In this document: piece after piece, positions 27,705 through 37,036 of the stretch
Numbering within the stretch: position 1 is the first letter of the stretch
Layout: every line of letters begins with the position of its first letter
Source of the DNA: Nannocystis pusilla
GTDB lineage: Bacteria > Myxococcota_A > Polyangia > Nannocystales > Nannocystaceae
DNA length: 64,000 nucleotides
Direction of reading: 5' to 3'
Assembly: GCF_020073745.1 (NCBI RefSeq)
Contig: NZ_JAIRAU010000024.1
Location: 1 to 64,000 of the forward strand
Translations under genes and position numbers: made by a program
The notes under the pieces: generated by a model
Told to the model about the DNA's origin: nothing
What the model saw: the letters and a program-made list of their open reading frames with translations, nothing else
Databases searched by the model: none

Positions 27705-28530
27705 GAGCCTTGTTGCGCGCCTCGGCGGCGCGGGCGGCGATCAGCTGGCGGTCGTCGGCCATCGGCGCGAGGCTCAGGTAGTGGTTGAGGTCCAGGGCGG
27801 CGGCGCGGTAGGCTCGGCGCTGCAGCTGGCACAGGCCGCGGTCGCGGTACTCCTCGGCGGCGCCGGGGCTGAGCAGGAGGATCCGGTCGCTCGCCGCGAG
27901 CGCGCGCTCGAGGTCGCCGCGGCTGAGGTGCACGCTCTTGAGGTTGTTCAACATGCGCACCAGCAGCTGGCGACCGCCGACCGGGCGCAGCTGGTTGCGG
28001 TCGAACTCGATCCGGCCCTGGGTCTTCTGCCGCAGCATCACCCGACACTCGTACTCGGTGAGCAGGCGGCCGCCGTGGAACGGGTCGATGAACAGCTGCG
28101 GCAGGTCGAGGTCGACGGCGAGGAAGTGGGCCGGGAAGCCGACCCCGGCGACCCGCAGGCCGACCCGCCGCGCCAGCTCGATCAGCAGCAGCGCCAGCGA
28201 GATCGGCAGGCCGCAGCGGCGGTCGAGGACCTGGTGGAAGTAGCTGTTGCGCGGGTCGTAGTAGTCGGACTCGTTGCCGTGGAAGCCGAGCTCGCGGAAC
28301 ACGTAGGCGAGCAGCTGATCGAGGCGCTCGCGCGCGCTGTGGTCGGGCTGGATCCGCTGGCGCAAGGTCGAGGCGAGGCCGTCGAGGCGGGCCAGGTAGT
28401 CCTCGACGTCGACCGGCCCGTCCTCCTCTGCGCCGATCCACAGCGCGGTCTCCCCGAGGTCGAGCGCGTGATCGGGGGCGGCCGCGAGGCGGGTGAATTG
28501 CTGGCGGGCGTGCTGTTGGCGGACGTCCAT
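27691..28530 (-). CDS. SirB1-family transglutaminase-like/TPR protein
   Basis: 279 residues. Residues about 30-170 hold the SirB1 transglutaminase-like fold: LLAYVFRELGFHGNESDYYDPRNSYFHQVLDRRCGLPISLALLLIELARRVGL (Cys in RRCGLP) and GFPAHFLAVD (His). The C-terminal third is TPR-like (NNLKSVHLSRGDLERALAASDRIL...DLNHYLSLAP). SirB1 proteins are widespread and poorly characterised; the Cys/His pair is kept. Monocistronic, 166 bp from the divergent thioesterase gene. Confidence 0.92.
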   Translation of the reverse strand: MDVRQQHARQQFTRLAAAPDHALDLGETALWIGAEEDGPVDVEDYLARLDGLASTLRQRIQPDHSARERLDQLLAYVFRELGFHGNESDYYDPRNSYFHQVLDRRCGLPISLALLLIELARRVGLRVAGVGFPAHFLAVDLDLPQLFIDPFHGGRLLTEYECRVMLRQKTQGRIEFDRNQLRPVGGRQLLVRMLNNLKSVHLSRGDLERALAASDRILLLSPGAAEEYRDRGLCQLQRRAYRAAALDLNHYLSLAPMADDRQLIAARAAEARNKARLAN

Positions 28531-28696
28531 CCCGAGCCGTTCGGATCACGATAACTCACAAGTCCCGGCGGCGGCCGCGACAGGCGGTGTGAGAGTGGCC
28601 GCGCGGACACTCGAACGGGTGTCCGGACACGCCGGCGCGGCGGGCGATCGGGGCCCGCGCCGGCCCGCCCGTGGGGTATACCGCTCGCGGACGGTC

Positions 28697-29137
28697 ATGC
28701 GGTTCCACGAGACGATCCACGGGGTCTACTTCGACGACCTCGACGCCTTCCACATCCTCCACAACGCCCGCTACCTGCTCCTCTTCGAGCACGCGATCGG
28801 CTCGTTCTGGCGCCACCTCGGCTGGGCCGGGGTCCTCGACTTCAACACGAACCCCGACCAGTACCACCTCGTGCGGGCGAACTCCCTCGACTACCAGCGC
28901 CCGGTGATCGGCACCGGCCAGGTGCGTGTGCGCGTGTGGGTCGAGCGGCTCGGACGCACCAGCCTGACCTTCGGGATGCGGGTGATGCCGCTCGACGAGG
29001 ACGTCGACCACGCGACCGGCCGCCGCACGGTGGTCCGCGTCGACCCCGAGACCAAGCGACCGTGCGCGTGGACCCCGAGCTTCCGCGCCGAGATCGCGCC
29101 GTTCTGCGCGCACGTCGACGCCGAGGCTGGCAAATGA
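28697..29137 (+). CDS. 4HBT-type acyl-CoA thioesterase
   Basis: 146 residues from an ATG preceded by a GTATACC box 16 bases upstream. The hot-dog signature VYFDDLDAFHILHNARYLLLFEHA has the D..G/H..N.RY pattern of YbgC/4-hydroxybenzoyl-CoA thioesterases, with Asp near residue 14 as the likely catalytic acid. Further hot-dog strands are VRANSLDYQRPV and VRVRVWVERLGRTSLTFGMRV. Substrate unknown. Its stop overlaps the start of the next gene (ATGA), so the two are translationally coupled. Confidence 0.87.
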   Translation: MRFHETIHGVYFDDLDAFHILHNARYLLLFEHAIGSFWRHLGWAGVLDFNTNPDQYHLVRANSLDYQRPVIGTGQVRVRVWVERLGRTSLTFGMRVMPLDEDVDHATGRRTVVRVDPETKRPCAWTPSFRAEIAPFCAHVDAEAGK

Positions 29138-30048
29138 GACATGTGCTGAAGAGCATGTCTTGGTGGACATGTGCGATCGGGCTGGTCGCGGCGCTGGGCT
29201 GCACGCCGCGTGACTTCGCCCGGCGCGAGCCGCTGTGGCCCGGCGAGGCGCCGGGGGCCCGCGGGACGGCGAAGGCCGACCGGCCGGAGCTGTTCTACTA
29301 CTTGCCGCCGGCCGGGAAGGCCAACGGGGCGGCGGCGATCGTGGCGCCGGGCGGGAGCTACGCGCACACCGGCGGGCTGCGGCCGGAGGCGTTCCCGACG
29401 GCGCGCTGGCTGGCGGAGCAGGGGTTCGTGGCGGTGGTGCTGCGCTACCGGGTCAGCGGCGACGGCTACGCGCACCGCGACTTTTTGGCCGACGGTCGGC
29501 GGGCGGTCCAGCGGGTCCGCGCGCAGGCGGCCGAGCTGGGGGTCGACCCGCAGAAGGTCGGCTTCATCGGCTACTCCGCCGGCGGCCACCTGGCCGGCTT
29601 CGTCGCCACGGCGTGCGGCGAGCAGGGCGACGCGGCGGCCGCGGACCCGCTCGAGCAGGTCAGCTGCCGGCCGGACTTCATCGTCATGGTCTACCCCGTG
29701 GTCACGCTCGACGACCGCTGGGCCCACCAGCGCAGCAAGCGGAGCCTGCTCGGCGAGGAGGCCGCGACGCCGCAGCTCGAGAAGGAGCTGTCGCTCGAGC
29801 AGCGGGTCACGGCGAGCGCGCCGCCGGCGATGCTGGTGCACTCGCGCAAGGACGCGAAGGTCGTGTTCCACAACAGCGAGCTGTACGACGAAGCCGCCCG
29901 CGCCCGCGGGGCCCCGTCGCGGCTGCAGCTGTACGACGACGGCCGCCACGGGGTCGGCCTGGCCCAGCGGCCAGGGATGCCGCAGATGGCGAGCTGGCCG
30001 GCGACGATGCTGGCGTGGCTGCGCGAGCTCGGGGTGGTCGCGAAGTAA
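29134..30048 (+). CDS. Secreted BD-FAE/acetyl-esterase-like lipoprotein
   Basis: 304 residues from the ATG in the four-base overlap with the thioesterase. The signal peptide (MRHVLKSMSWWTCAIG...) is encoded by palindrome sequence (29137-29172) and ends in lipobox AALGC. The hydrolase body has AAAIVAPGGSYAHTG (HGG-like oxyanion loop), nucleophile elbow GYSAGG (Ser near residue 149), Asp in HSRKDAKV and His in GRHGVGL: a complete triad of the BD-FAE/acetyl-xylan-esterase type. A cell-surface esterase is likely; whether it works with the coupled thioesterase is unclear. Confidence 0.87.
   Translation: MRHVLKSMSWWTCAIGLVAALGCTPRDFARREPLWPGEAPGARGTAKADRPELFYYLPPAGKANGAAAIVAPGGSYAHTGGLRPEAFPTARWLAEQGFVAVVLRYRVSGDGYAHRDFLADGRRAVQRVRAQAAELGVDPQKVGFIGYSAGGHLAGFVATACGEQGDAAAADPLEQVSCRPDFIVMVYPVVTLDDRWAHQRSKRSLLGEEAATPQLEKELSLEQRVTASAPPAMLVHSRKDAKVVFHNSELYDEAARARGAPSRLQLYDDGRHGVGLAQRPGMPQMASWPATMLAWLRELGVVAK
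29137..29160. repeat. Dispersed palindrome in a signal peptide
   Basis: AGACATG (29137-29143) pairs with CATGTCT (29154-29160), loop 10 nt, directly after the start codon at 29134. A further GGACATG follows at 29166. Could modulate translation initiation. Confidence 0.65.
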
Positions 30049-30104
30049 GCTGGTCCGCGCGGGACTGTGCTCGGCCGCCCGCGCTCGCCGGCCCGACGTG
30101 CCAC

Positions 30105-30120
30105 ATGTCCTGAGGGACAT
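30105..30120. repeat. Dispersed palindrome, possible terminator
   Basis: ATGTCC-TGAG-GGACAT, a perfect 6-bp stem 57 bp after the esterase stop. A second, imperfect copy (CTGCCC-CGAA-GGACAG) follows at about 30170-30185, between convergent genes. Confidence 0.7.
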
Positions 30121-30214
30121 CTCACTTCGCCGGCACGCCGTGCTGCCGCGACTGCGAGCCCGATATCACCTGCCCCGAAGGACAGCTCAATTCACCGGCG
30201 CCAGAGCGTCGGCT

Positions 30215-31288
30215 TCACGGCGCGCCGGCCGGGGTGATGCGCACGCCGAGGCTGGTGCGCTGGTCGACGGCGCCGAACAGGCGCAAGGTGTGGCGGCCGG
30301 CGTCGAGCCACACGGTCGTCGCGGGGCTACCTGCCCGAAGGGTCAGCGTCGGCTCCGAATCGCAACCGCCGCAGGACCGCAGGGCCAGCTTGTTGGCGGT
30401 GCTGTCGCCGAACAGCTCGACGGTGTATTCGCCGGCGTCGGGGATGGTGACGGTGCGGAAGACGACGACGACGTTGCCGCCGTAGGGGCCGACGGCGTCG
30501 GGCTGGTCGCAGGCGATCGGGCGCTGCTCGGCGATCCGGCCGTCGCGCCACGAGAGCTCGGGGGCGGCGCACTCGACCAATTTGGCGTCGTAGGCCGGGT
30601 GGGCGCAGCGATTCGAGGCGACGTTGAACTCGCGGACGAGCTCCGCGAGCGAGGCGCCGAAACCGGCGACGAAGGCGCGGTCGATGTCGTCGACGTCGGC
30701 TGCCAGACCGATGTCGTCGACGACGCGCAGGTAGGCGTCGAGGCCGTGCGTCCGGATCAGGAAGGCGACGAACGCACCGGCGTGCGGATAACCGCCGGCG
30801 ATGCCGAAGAGCTTGTTCGTCGGGGCGCGCAACAACGGCTCGATCGGGTCGAGCAGCGGGGCCTCGTCGGCGTCGATGCCGGCGCCGAGGCCCTGATAGG
30901 CCGTCGCCAGGCCCTCGCTGAAGAAAGAGAGGGAGCGGCCGAGCGGGGCCGCCACGGTGTGCACGAACTCGTGGTTCATCGGCAGGAGTCGCGCGAAGAA
31001 GACGCCGTTGCGGGCGCACCCGTCGGCGCCCTCCTCGCAGGCGGTGCGGGCGACGAATTCGTCGCGCTCGAGCCAGTAGGCGAGCAGGCGGTCGTCGTCG
31101 GTCGGCGCCTCGAGGCCGAGCTCGGCGGACAGCAGCGCCACGAATTCGTCCATGTGGGCCACGCTGCCGGCGCACAGCTCGAGGCCGGGATCGACGGCGA
31201 TCCGGACGTGCTGGCCCTCGTGGGTGACCTCGGGGAGCTCGCGGCAGCCGCACGCGAGCGCGCAGGCGAGGGCGAGGTGGCGCGTCAC
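30215..31288 (-). CDS. Putative gluzincin metalloprotease lipoprotein, module B
   Basis: 357 residues from a GTG at 31288 that overlaps the stop of the upstream FG-GAP gene by four bases (GTGA), so the two proteins are made together. A short signal ends in ACGC. Zincin motif HEFVH in PMNHEFVHTVAA, then FFSEGLATAY, as in module A. Shared landmarks with the paralogue at 16980: ELCAGSVAHMDEF (CAGTLEHMDRF there), LVECAAPELSW and SCGGC. Overall length differs by two residues. Paired with the FG-GAP gene in reverse order to module A. Confidence 0.78.
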   Translation of the reverse strand: MTRHLALACALACGCRELPEVTHEGQHVRIAVDPGLELCAGSVAHMDEFVALLSAELGLEAPTDDDRLLAYWLERDEFVARTACEEGADGCARNGVFFARLLPMNHEFVHTVAAPLGRSLSFFSEGLATAYQGLGAGIDADEAPLLDPIEPLLRAPTNKLFGIAGGYPHAGAFVAFLIRTHGLDAYLRVVDDIGLAADVDDIDRAFVAGFGASLAELVREFNVASNRCAHPAYDAKLVECAAPELSWRDGRIAEQRPIACDQPDAVGPYGGNVVVVFRTVTIPDAGEYTVELFGDSTANKLALRSCGGCDSEPTLTLRAGSPATTVWLDAGRHTLRLFGAVDQRTSLGVRITPAGAP

Positions 31289-34200
31289 GGCGCTTGCCTC
31301 ACGAAGGTGACGCCGAGGTCGTCGATGAGGGCGATGTCGCGGCGGCCGTCGCCGTCCACGTCGGCCGCGTCGAGCCGGAGGACGCCGCGCGCGCTCCAGC
31401 GGTGGCGGAGGATCCGGAGGCCGTCGGCGCCGCGACCGATGTGCAGCGCGCCGAGGCCGTTGACGCCCTCGCTCGCCGCCAGCAGCTCGTTCCAGCCGTC
31501 GCCGTCGAGGTCGGCCGCGGCGATCGCGGTGACGCCCGTCGGAGGCAGAGGGCGCGGCGGGCCGCCGGTCGCGCCCGCGCCCGGGACCAACAGGAGCCGG
31601 TGGGCGCCGTCGACGAGCGCGAGGTCGGTGCGACCGTCGCGGTCGAAGTCGGCGGCGGCCAGTTGATACGGATTGACGGCGGTCCACGCTCGCGGCGCGG
31701 CGAAGGTGCCGTCGCTGCGACCGGCGAGGACCTGCGTACCGTCGAGGCTGACGCTCACGAGGTCGAGCCGGCGGTCGCCGTCCATGTCGGCGACGGCCTC
31801 GATCCACGCCTCGTGCTCGACGGCGGTCCGCCGCGCCCCCGCGAAGGTGCCGTCGCCGCGGCCGGCGAGGATGGTGAGCTCGATCCGTCCGTAGCGGTCG
31901 GCGAGCAGGTCGAGCGCGCCGTCGCCGTCGAGATCGACCGCGCGCACGTGATGGTCTTCGGGCGCGAGCGTGGCGATCGACGCGAACACCGGGGCGTCGC
32001 CGTCGAGACGGACGCGCAGCAGCTCGCAGCCGTCGGGGCGCAGCACGGCGAGGATCAATTCGTCGGCGCCGTCGCTGTCGAGGTCGGCCAGCACCGCGTG
32101 ACGGGCGGACCCGACGAGCCGGTCGTCCGCGTCGAAGCGCTCGAGCGGGCCGAAGCCGCCGCGCCCGTCGGCGCGCGCGCGCGCGAGTCGGTCGCTCAGC
32201 CCGAGCAGGTCGGCGGCGCCGTCGCCGTCGAGGTCGCCGATGAGCAGCTCGAGCGCTTCGTCGAGCCGGACGCTCGCGGTCTCGACGAGCCCGGAGCCGA
32301 GCGCGAGCGCGGACACCTCGAGGTCGCCGGTGTCGGCGGAGACGAGCGCGAGCCCATCGTCGAGGCGGGCGAGCGCGGGGATGTCTTCGGCGGCCAGCGC
32401 GAGCGCGGCCCCCGGCTCCCACGCGCCGCCGGTCGCCAGCCAGGGCTCGAGGCGCACGTGGCCATCCTCCTTGTCGGTGACGAGGACGTCGATCGCGCCG
32501 GCGCCGTCGAGGTCGACCGGATCGATCTGCCGGCACGGCGCTTCGCCGAGGCGAACCGGCGCGCCCGGTGTCGGCGCGAACACGTCCGGGACCGCGAAGA
32601 CACCCTCGCGCGCGCACAGCAACGCGTCGAGCCGGCCGTCCTCGTCGAATTCGACGGCGTCGAGGTCCCACAGCGACAGCGGGTCGAATTCGAGGGGGCG
32701 CGGCGGATCGGCGAGGCGATCGAACACGAGCAGGCCGGTGGTGCCGCCGAGGATCAGGCCGACCTCGGCGTCGCCGCGATCGACGACGGCGAGCGTGGCA
32801 CGCGGCGGCTCGAGCTCGAAGTTGACGAGGGTGGCGAGCCCGCCGGCGCCGTCGCTGTGATAGGCGCTCAGACCGCTGCCGTACAGGTTCAGCACCTCGT
32901 CGCGGCCGTCGCCGTCGACGTCGGCGACGGCGACGGCCGAGGGCGTGGCGATGAGCCTCGGGACAGGTTCGATCGGCCAGGTATCGTCGGCCTGCCGCAG
33001 CGCCGCGGTCATCTCGCCGAGGCTCCACACGACCACGTCGCGGCGGCCGTCGCCGTCGAGGTCGCCGACCCGCACGCCCTCGATCGGGTCGGCGAGCCCG
33101 GTCGGGACGAGGTCGAACCAGCCGCCGTCCGGCCGCCACAGGGCCAGCGAGCCGGGAGCGCCGCTCACCTGGGCCGCCATGACGTCGCGGCCGTCGCCGG
33201 CGAGGTCGATCGGCCAGGCGCCCGCGATGTCGGGCTCGTGCCAGGCCGCCGTGACGACCAGCCCCGGCGCCGGCGCCAGCGCGCCGAGCCGCCCGGGAGC
33301 GCCGTAGAGGAGCGTGTCCCCGTCGCCCGCGGCGATCGCCCGCGGGGCGGCGGCCGGGGCTCCGGCGGCGATCTGCCCGTCGCGAGGGTCGAGGCGCTGG
33401 ATCGTGTGTGTCGTTTCGGACAGGACCCCGAGGACGGGTGGTTCGGCGGGCGGCGTGACGACCACCAGGGTGCGGGGCAGCGCCGCCGTCGGCCAGACCG
33501 CGCGCCCGCGCAGGTCGCCGCTCCCGTCGCTCCACAGCACGGTGACGGTGTCGTCGAGGGCGTCGGCGGTGGCGAGATCGGCGTGGCCGTCGGCGTCGAG
33601 GTCGGCGACGACGACGGCGTACGGGGCGTCGCCGACGGCGTGCCTCGGCCCCTTGTGCAGGCCGCCACGGCCGTCGCCGCGCAGGACCTGGACGGCGTCG
33701 GCGCCGGCGAGCGCGACGGCGAGGTCGAGGTGGCCGTCCCCGTCGAGGTCTCCGGCCGCGAGACCGCGCGGGTCGAGCCCGACCGGCAGCGGTGGTTCGG
33801 CGACCAGCCGGCGGAGGACGCTGACCGTGCCGTCGCCGGCGTTGGCGGTGACGAGGACCGGCGGCCCCGCGGGATCGAGGTCGACGGCCAGCAGCGCGCG
33901 CGGGGCAGCGCCGACCGGGTGGCGCTCGACGCCGGTGAAGTTGCGACCGCCGAGCCCGTGCAGGACCGCGACGGCGTCGTCACGCGGCAAGGCCGTGGCG
34001 AGGTCGAGGTTGCCGTCGCCATCGAGGTCGGCGGCGATCACCTCGGCGACCTCCTGGCCGATCGACCAGGTCGAGGTGCTCGTCGCGGGGCCGTCGAAGG
34101 CGGACCACGACACGGTCAGGGAGCCGGCCCGACCGCTGGCGACGATGAGGTCCCGGCGGCCGTCGCCGTCCAGATCGGCGTGGACGAGGGCGTCGGGCTC

Positions 34201-34338
34201 GAAGCCGAACTGGATGCGCACGGGCTCGTCGAGCGCGGGGCAGAGCGCGCCGCGATCGCTGCACGGGGCAGGTCCGCCGCACCCGATCGAGGCGAGCAGG
34301 CAGCCGGTGAACGCCGCGGCGTGGCGCTGGGAGAGCAC
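31285..34338 (-). CDS. Large FG-GAP/VCBS propeller lipoprotein, module B
   Basis: 1017 residues from a GTG at 34338, chosen because it gives a short signal with lipobox ASIGC; the open frame continues to an ATG at 34521 without signal features, so the start is uncertain. The mature chain is FG-GAP repeats with DLDGDGxxD loops. Homologous to module A: both begin with an acidic blade, then SLTVSWS/TLTVAWG and the identical TWSIGQ. Unlike module A, only one palindrome half site is visible in the coding region. Ends in TFVRQAP and overlaps the gluzincin start. Presumed calcium-binding secreted scaffold. Confidence 0.85.
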   Translation of the reverse strand: MLSQRHAAAFTGCLLASIGCGGPAPCSDRGALCPALDEPVRIQFGFEPDALVHADLDGDGRRDLIVASGRAGSLTVSWSAFDGPATSTSTWSIGQEVAEVIAADLDGDGNLDLATALPRDDAVAVLHGLGGRNFTGVERHPVGAAPRALLAVDLDPAGPPVLVTANAGDGTVSVLRRLVAEPPLPVGLDPRGLAAGDLDGDGHLDLAVALAGADAVQVLRGDGRGGLHKGPRHAVGDAPYAVVVADLDADGHADLATADALDDTVTVLWSDGSGDLRGRAVWPTAALPRTLVVVTPPAEPPVLGVLSETTHTIQRLDPRDGQIAAGAPAAAPRAIAAGDGDTLLYGAPGRLGALAPAPGLVVTAAWHEPDIAGAWPIDLAGDGRDVMAAQVSGAPGSLALWRPDGGWFDLVPTGLADPIEGVRVGDLDGDGRRDVVVWSLGEMTAALRQADDTWPIEPVPRLIATPSAVAVADVDGDGRDEVLNLYGSGLSAYHSDGAGGLATLVNFELEPPRATLAVVDRGDAEVGLILGGTTGLLVFDRLADPPRPLEFDPLSLWDLDAVEFDEDGRLDALLCAREGVFAVPDVFAPTPGAPVRLGEAPCRQIDPVDLDGAGAIDVLVTDKEDGHVRLEPWLATGGAWEPGAALALAAEDIPALARLDDGLALVSADTGDLEVSALALGSGLVETASVRLDEALELLIGDLDGDGAADLLGLSDRLARARADGRGGFGPLERFDADDRLVGSARHAVLADLDSDGADELILAVLRPDGCELLRVRLDGDAPVFASIATLAPEDHHVRAVDLDGDGALDLLADRYGRIELTILAGRGDGTFAGARRTAVEHEAWIEAVADMDGDRRLDLVSVSLDGTQVLAGRSDGTFAAPRAWTAVNPYQLAAADFDRDGRTDLALVDGAHRLLLVPGAGATGGPPRPLPPTGVTAIAAADLDGDGWNELLAASEGVNGLGALHIGRGADGLRILRHRWSARGVLRLDAADVDGDGRRDIALIDDLGVTFVRQAP

Positions 34339-34526
34339 GAGCAGGGTCGAGGTTACATCGCCGCGCCGACCAGGGCCATCGGGATCGCGGGCTCCGGACT
34401 CCTGGACCGAGGCGCGCCTGTCCTCGAACGGTCGACGGCCGGGCCGGGGTCGCGCGCGAGTTTCGAGCCGAGGACGAGCCATCGACGGACAGGTCGCGGC
34501 GTCGAGGCCGGAGCGGGTCACTTGCC

Positions 34527-34649
34527 TGTCCCCGAGGACATGTCGTAGTGCGAGGGCGCCGGGCGGGCCGCCTGCCTCGAGGGGGTGCCTGTCTCATGGG
34601 GCATGTGACGTCGAATCCGGCGAGCGAACAGAGATGTCCGATGGGACAT
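34527..34649. repeat. Palindrome cluster in the divergent region
   Basis: Two perfect copies (5-bp and 6-bp stems, both with tetraloops) and one imperfect copy within 123 bp. Confidence 0.7.
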
Positions 34650-34974
34650 GTGATGCGGGGCGGGCGGGGGCCGCCGGGCGCAGGAGGAGCGGCTGTCTCC
34701 CGGGCGTTGCAGGGCCGACGCGTGCCGCGCCGGGCGACCGATCTGCGTGAGACGCGACGGCGCCGTCCTCGCGGGGCCGAATCGCGCCGCGTTCACGTCG
34801 CGCGTGACACGGGCGCGTGAGCGGCGTCGGCTCGAGCTCCTGACTTCGGGGGCAGACGAGGCCCGTCCAGTCCTCGAGCTCATGGCTCATGGGACAGGTT
34901 AATTTTCGCGCCGGCGTCTTCGGTTGCGTGCTGGATACACAAATGGGGGCGTGGCACCCCATGTGGAGCTTGTC

Positions 34975-34990
34975 GAGGTCTGATGACCTC
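34975..34990. promoter_or_regulatory. Inverted repeat upstream of the DUF4215 gene
   Basis: GAGGTC-TGAT-GACCTC, a perfect 6-bp stem ending 15 bp before the ATG at 35006. Candidate operator or 5' mRNA hairpin. Confidence 0.4.
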
Positions 34991-35005
34991 AAGTCAGATA
35001 ACTGG

Positions 35006-37018
35006 ATGCAACTGGGACGGACATTGAGAGGAACGGTGCTCGTGGGGCTTTGCGGGCTCGTCGGCTGCAGCGACGACGGGACGAGCGCGGGCTCGGAGAC
35101 GGCGGGCGACTCGTCGACCACGGAGGTGGGGACGACGACCGGGGGGCCGGCGACGACAGGGGCGGTCCCGACCACGGGCCCGACGACGGGGATGGACTCG
35201 AGCTCGGAGGGCGCGACCGAGACGACGAGCGACGCACCGACGACCGGGGGCGAGCCGGTGTGCGGCGACGGCAACCTCGACGCCGGCGAGGCCTGCGACG
35301 ACGGCGAGGGCAACGGGCCCGGTCAGGCGTGCAAGGCCGACTGCACGAGCAACGTGTGCGGCGACGGCGAGCTCGGGCCGGGCGAGGCGTGCGACAACGG
35401 GATCGACAACGGCCGCGGCGACGCGTGCACCAGCGAGTGCGCGGCCAACGTGTGCGGCGACGGGGTGGTCGGCCCCGGCGAGGGTTGCGACGACGGCAAC
35501 CAGGTCGACGACGACGCGTGCACCAACGCCTGCGCGACGATCGCCTGCGGCGACGGCATCGTCAGCGCCGAGGAGGTGTGCGACGACGGCAACGCCGACG
35601 ACACCGACGCGTGCACGCAGGCGTGCACGGCGGCGACCTGCGGCGACGGGTTCGTGCAGCCGGGGATCGGCGAGGCGTGCGACGCGGGGGCCGCGAACTC
35701 GGACCACGGGATGTGCACGTCGATGTGTCAGGTCGCGCAGTGCGGCGACGGCTTGGTGTGGAACAGCGACGGCGGGACCGAGGCGTGCGACGAGGGCGCC
35801 AACAACGGCACCGGCAAGACGTGCAAGGGCGACTGTACGCTCAACGTGTGCGGCGACGGCGACCCGGGGCCCGGCGAGGGCTGCGACGACGGCAACCTCG
35901 ACGCCGGCGACGGCTGCTCGCCGCTGTGCCAGAGCGAGGGCTGCGGCAACGGGATCGTCGACCCGGGCGAGGGCTGCGACGACGGGGCCGACGGCGATCA
36001 GAACGACGGCTGCACCGACCTGTGCCAGCCGCCCAAGTGCGGCGACGGGTTCCTGCAGGACGGCGAGGCCTGCGACGCCGGGGCGAACAACAGCGACAGC
36101 GGGGCGTGCACGCTGCAGTGCGCGGCGGCGACCTGCGGCGACGGCCTGGTGTGGGCCAACGTGGAGGCCTGCGACGACGGGCCCGCCAACGGCGACGACA
36201 AGGCGTGCAAGGCGGACTGCACCGACAACGTGTGCGGCGACGGCTTCGTCGGCCCCGACGAGACCTGCGACGACGGCAACCAGAACAACAACGACGGCTG
36301 CACCAACGCGTGCAAGCCGGCCAGCTGCGGCGACGGCTTCGTCCAGCCGGGCGAGGAGTGCGACGACGGCAACCAGAGCGACACCGACGCGTGCCTGGTG
36401 AGCTGCAAGGCGGCGACGTGCGGCGACGGACAGACGCAGGCCGGGGTCGAGGAGTGCGACGACGGCAACGCGAGCGACACCGACGCGTGCCTGACGAGCT
36501 GCAAGGCGGCGACGTGCGGCGACGGCAAGGTGCAGGCCGGGGTCGAGGCGTGCGACGACGGCAACCTCGTCGCCGGCGACGGCTGCAGCGCCGGCTGCGA
36601 GTTCGAGGTCAACATGGTGTGCCAGAACCCGGTGCTGCTGACCCAGGCCGACCGCAACGCCAGCTTCAACGACGGCGGGGCGACGCTCCGCTGCGACCTC
36701 GCGGACTGGAACAACCCCGGGCCCAACGACTGGATCGGTCCCAACCTCTGGTACCGCTTCACCGGCGCGGCCGGGACGAAGATGCCGACCTCGCCGCCGC
36801 CGGAGTACTCGTGCGGCACGCACGCGTCGGGCTGGATGCAGGGCACCTACCCCACGATCCAGGACGGCATCGTCAACCGCACCGTCTGTTACCACTGGAC
36901 GGGCAACACGTGCTTGTGGTCGAACCAGATCCAGGTCGTCAACTGCGGCAGCTACTACGTGTTCAACCTGCCCAACGTGGCGGCCAACTGCTGGCTGCGC
37001 TACTGCGGCGCCGACTGA
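35006..37018 (+). CDS. DUF4215 Cys-repeat lipoprotein
   Basis: 670 residues from the ATG at 35006, which gives the signal MQLGRTLRGTVLVGLCGLVGC. A Thr/Gly/Ser/Glu linker of about 60 residues follows. Residues about 90-530 hold about a dozen DUF4215-type units of the form CGDG-x(3,6)-GE-x-CD-(D/A)G-x(4,8)-D-x-C. This is a Myxococcus-type Cys-rich repeat seen in secreted proteins. The C-terminal 130 residues form a separate Cys-containing beta domain (WYRFTGAAGTKMPTSPPPEYSCGTHASGWM, then a C-terminal WLRYCGAD) that could bind carbohydrate. Cell-surface or extracellular; function unknown. Confidence 0.9.
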   Translation: MQLGRTLRGTVLVGLCGLVGCSDDGTSAGSETAGDSSTTEVGTTTGGPATTGAVPTTGPTTGMDSSSEGATETTSDAPTTGGEPVCGDGNLDAGEACDDGEGNGPGQACKADCTSNVCGDGELGPGEACDNGIDNGRGDACTSECAANVCGDGVVGPGEGCDDGNQVDDDACTNACATIACGDGIVSAEEVCDDGNADDTDACTQACTAATCGDGFVQPGIGEACDAGAANSDHGMCTSMCQVAQCGDGLVWNSDGGTEACDEGANNGTGKTCKGDCTLNVCGDGDPGPGEGCDDGNLDAGDGCSPLCQSEGCGNGIVDPGEGCDDGADGDQNDGCTDLCQPPKCGDGFLQDGEACDAGANNSDSGACTLQCAAATCGDGLVWANVEACDDGPANGDDKACKADCTDNVCGDGFVGPDETCDDGNQNNNDGCTNACKPASCGDGFVQPGEECDDGNQSDTDACLVSCKAATCGDGQTQAGVEECDDGNASDTDACLTSCKAATCGDGKVQAGVEACDDGNLVAGDGCSAGCEFEVNMVCQNPVLLTQADRNASFNDGGATLRCDLADWNNPGPNDWIGPNLWYRFTGAAGTKMPTSPPPEYSCGTHASGWMQGTYPTIQDGIVNRTVCYHWTGNTCLWSNQIQVVNCGSYYVFNLPNVAANCWLRYCGAD

Positions 37019-37036
37019 CCGCCACCCGCCCCGCCC

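Larger units (their letters stand above)
34339..35005. other. 667-bp divergent intergenic region with a palindrome cluster
   Basis: No gene supported. It carries TGTCC-CCGA-GGACA (34527-34540), an imperfect copy near 34590 and ATGTCC-GATG-GGACAT (34634-34649). Near the right end GAGGTC-TGAT-GACCTC (34975-34990) lies 16 bp before the next start, and could be an operator. The last 120 bp are less GC-rich than the rest and likely contain the promoter of the DUF4215 gene. Confidence 0.6.

Noticed and set aside
34339..34521. N-terminal extension of the module B FG-GAP protein to ATG 34521
   Set aside because: The extra 61 residues are Arg/Pro/Gly-rich and would place the lipoprotein signal internally.
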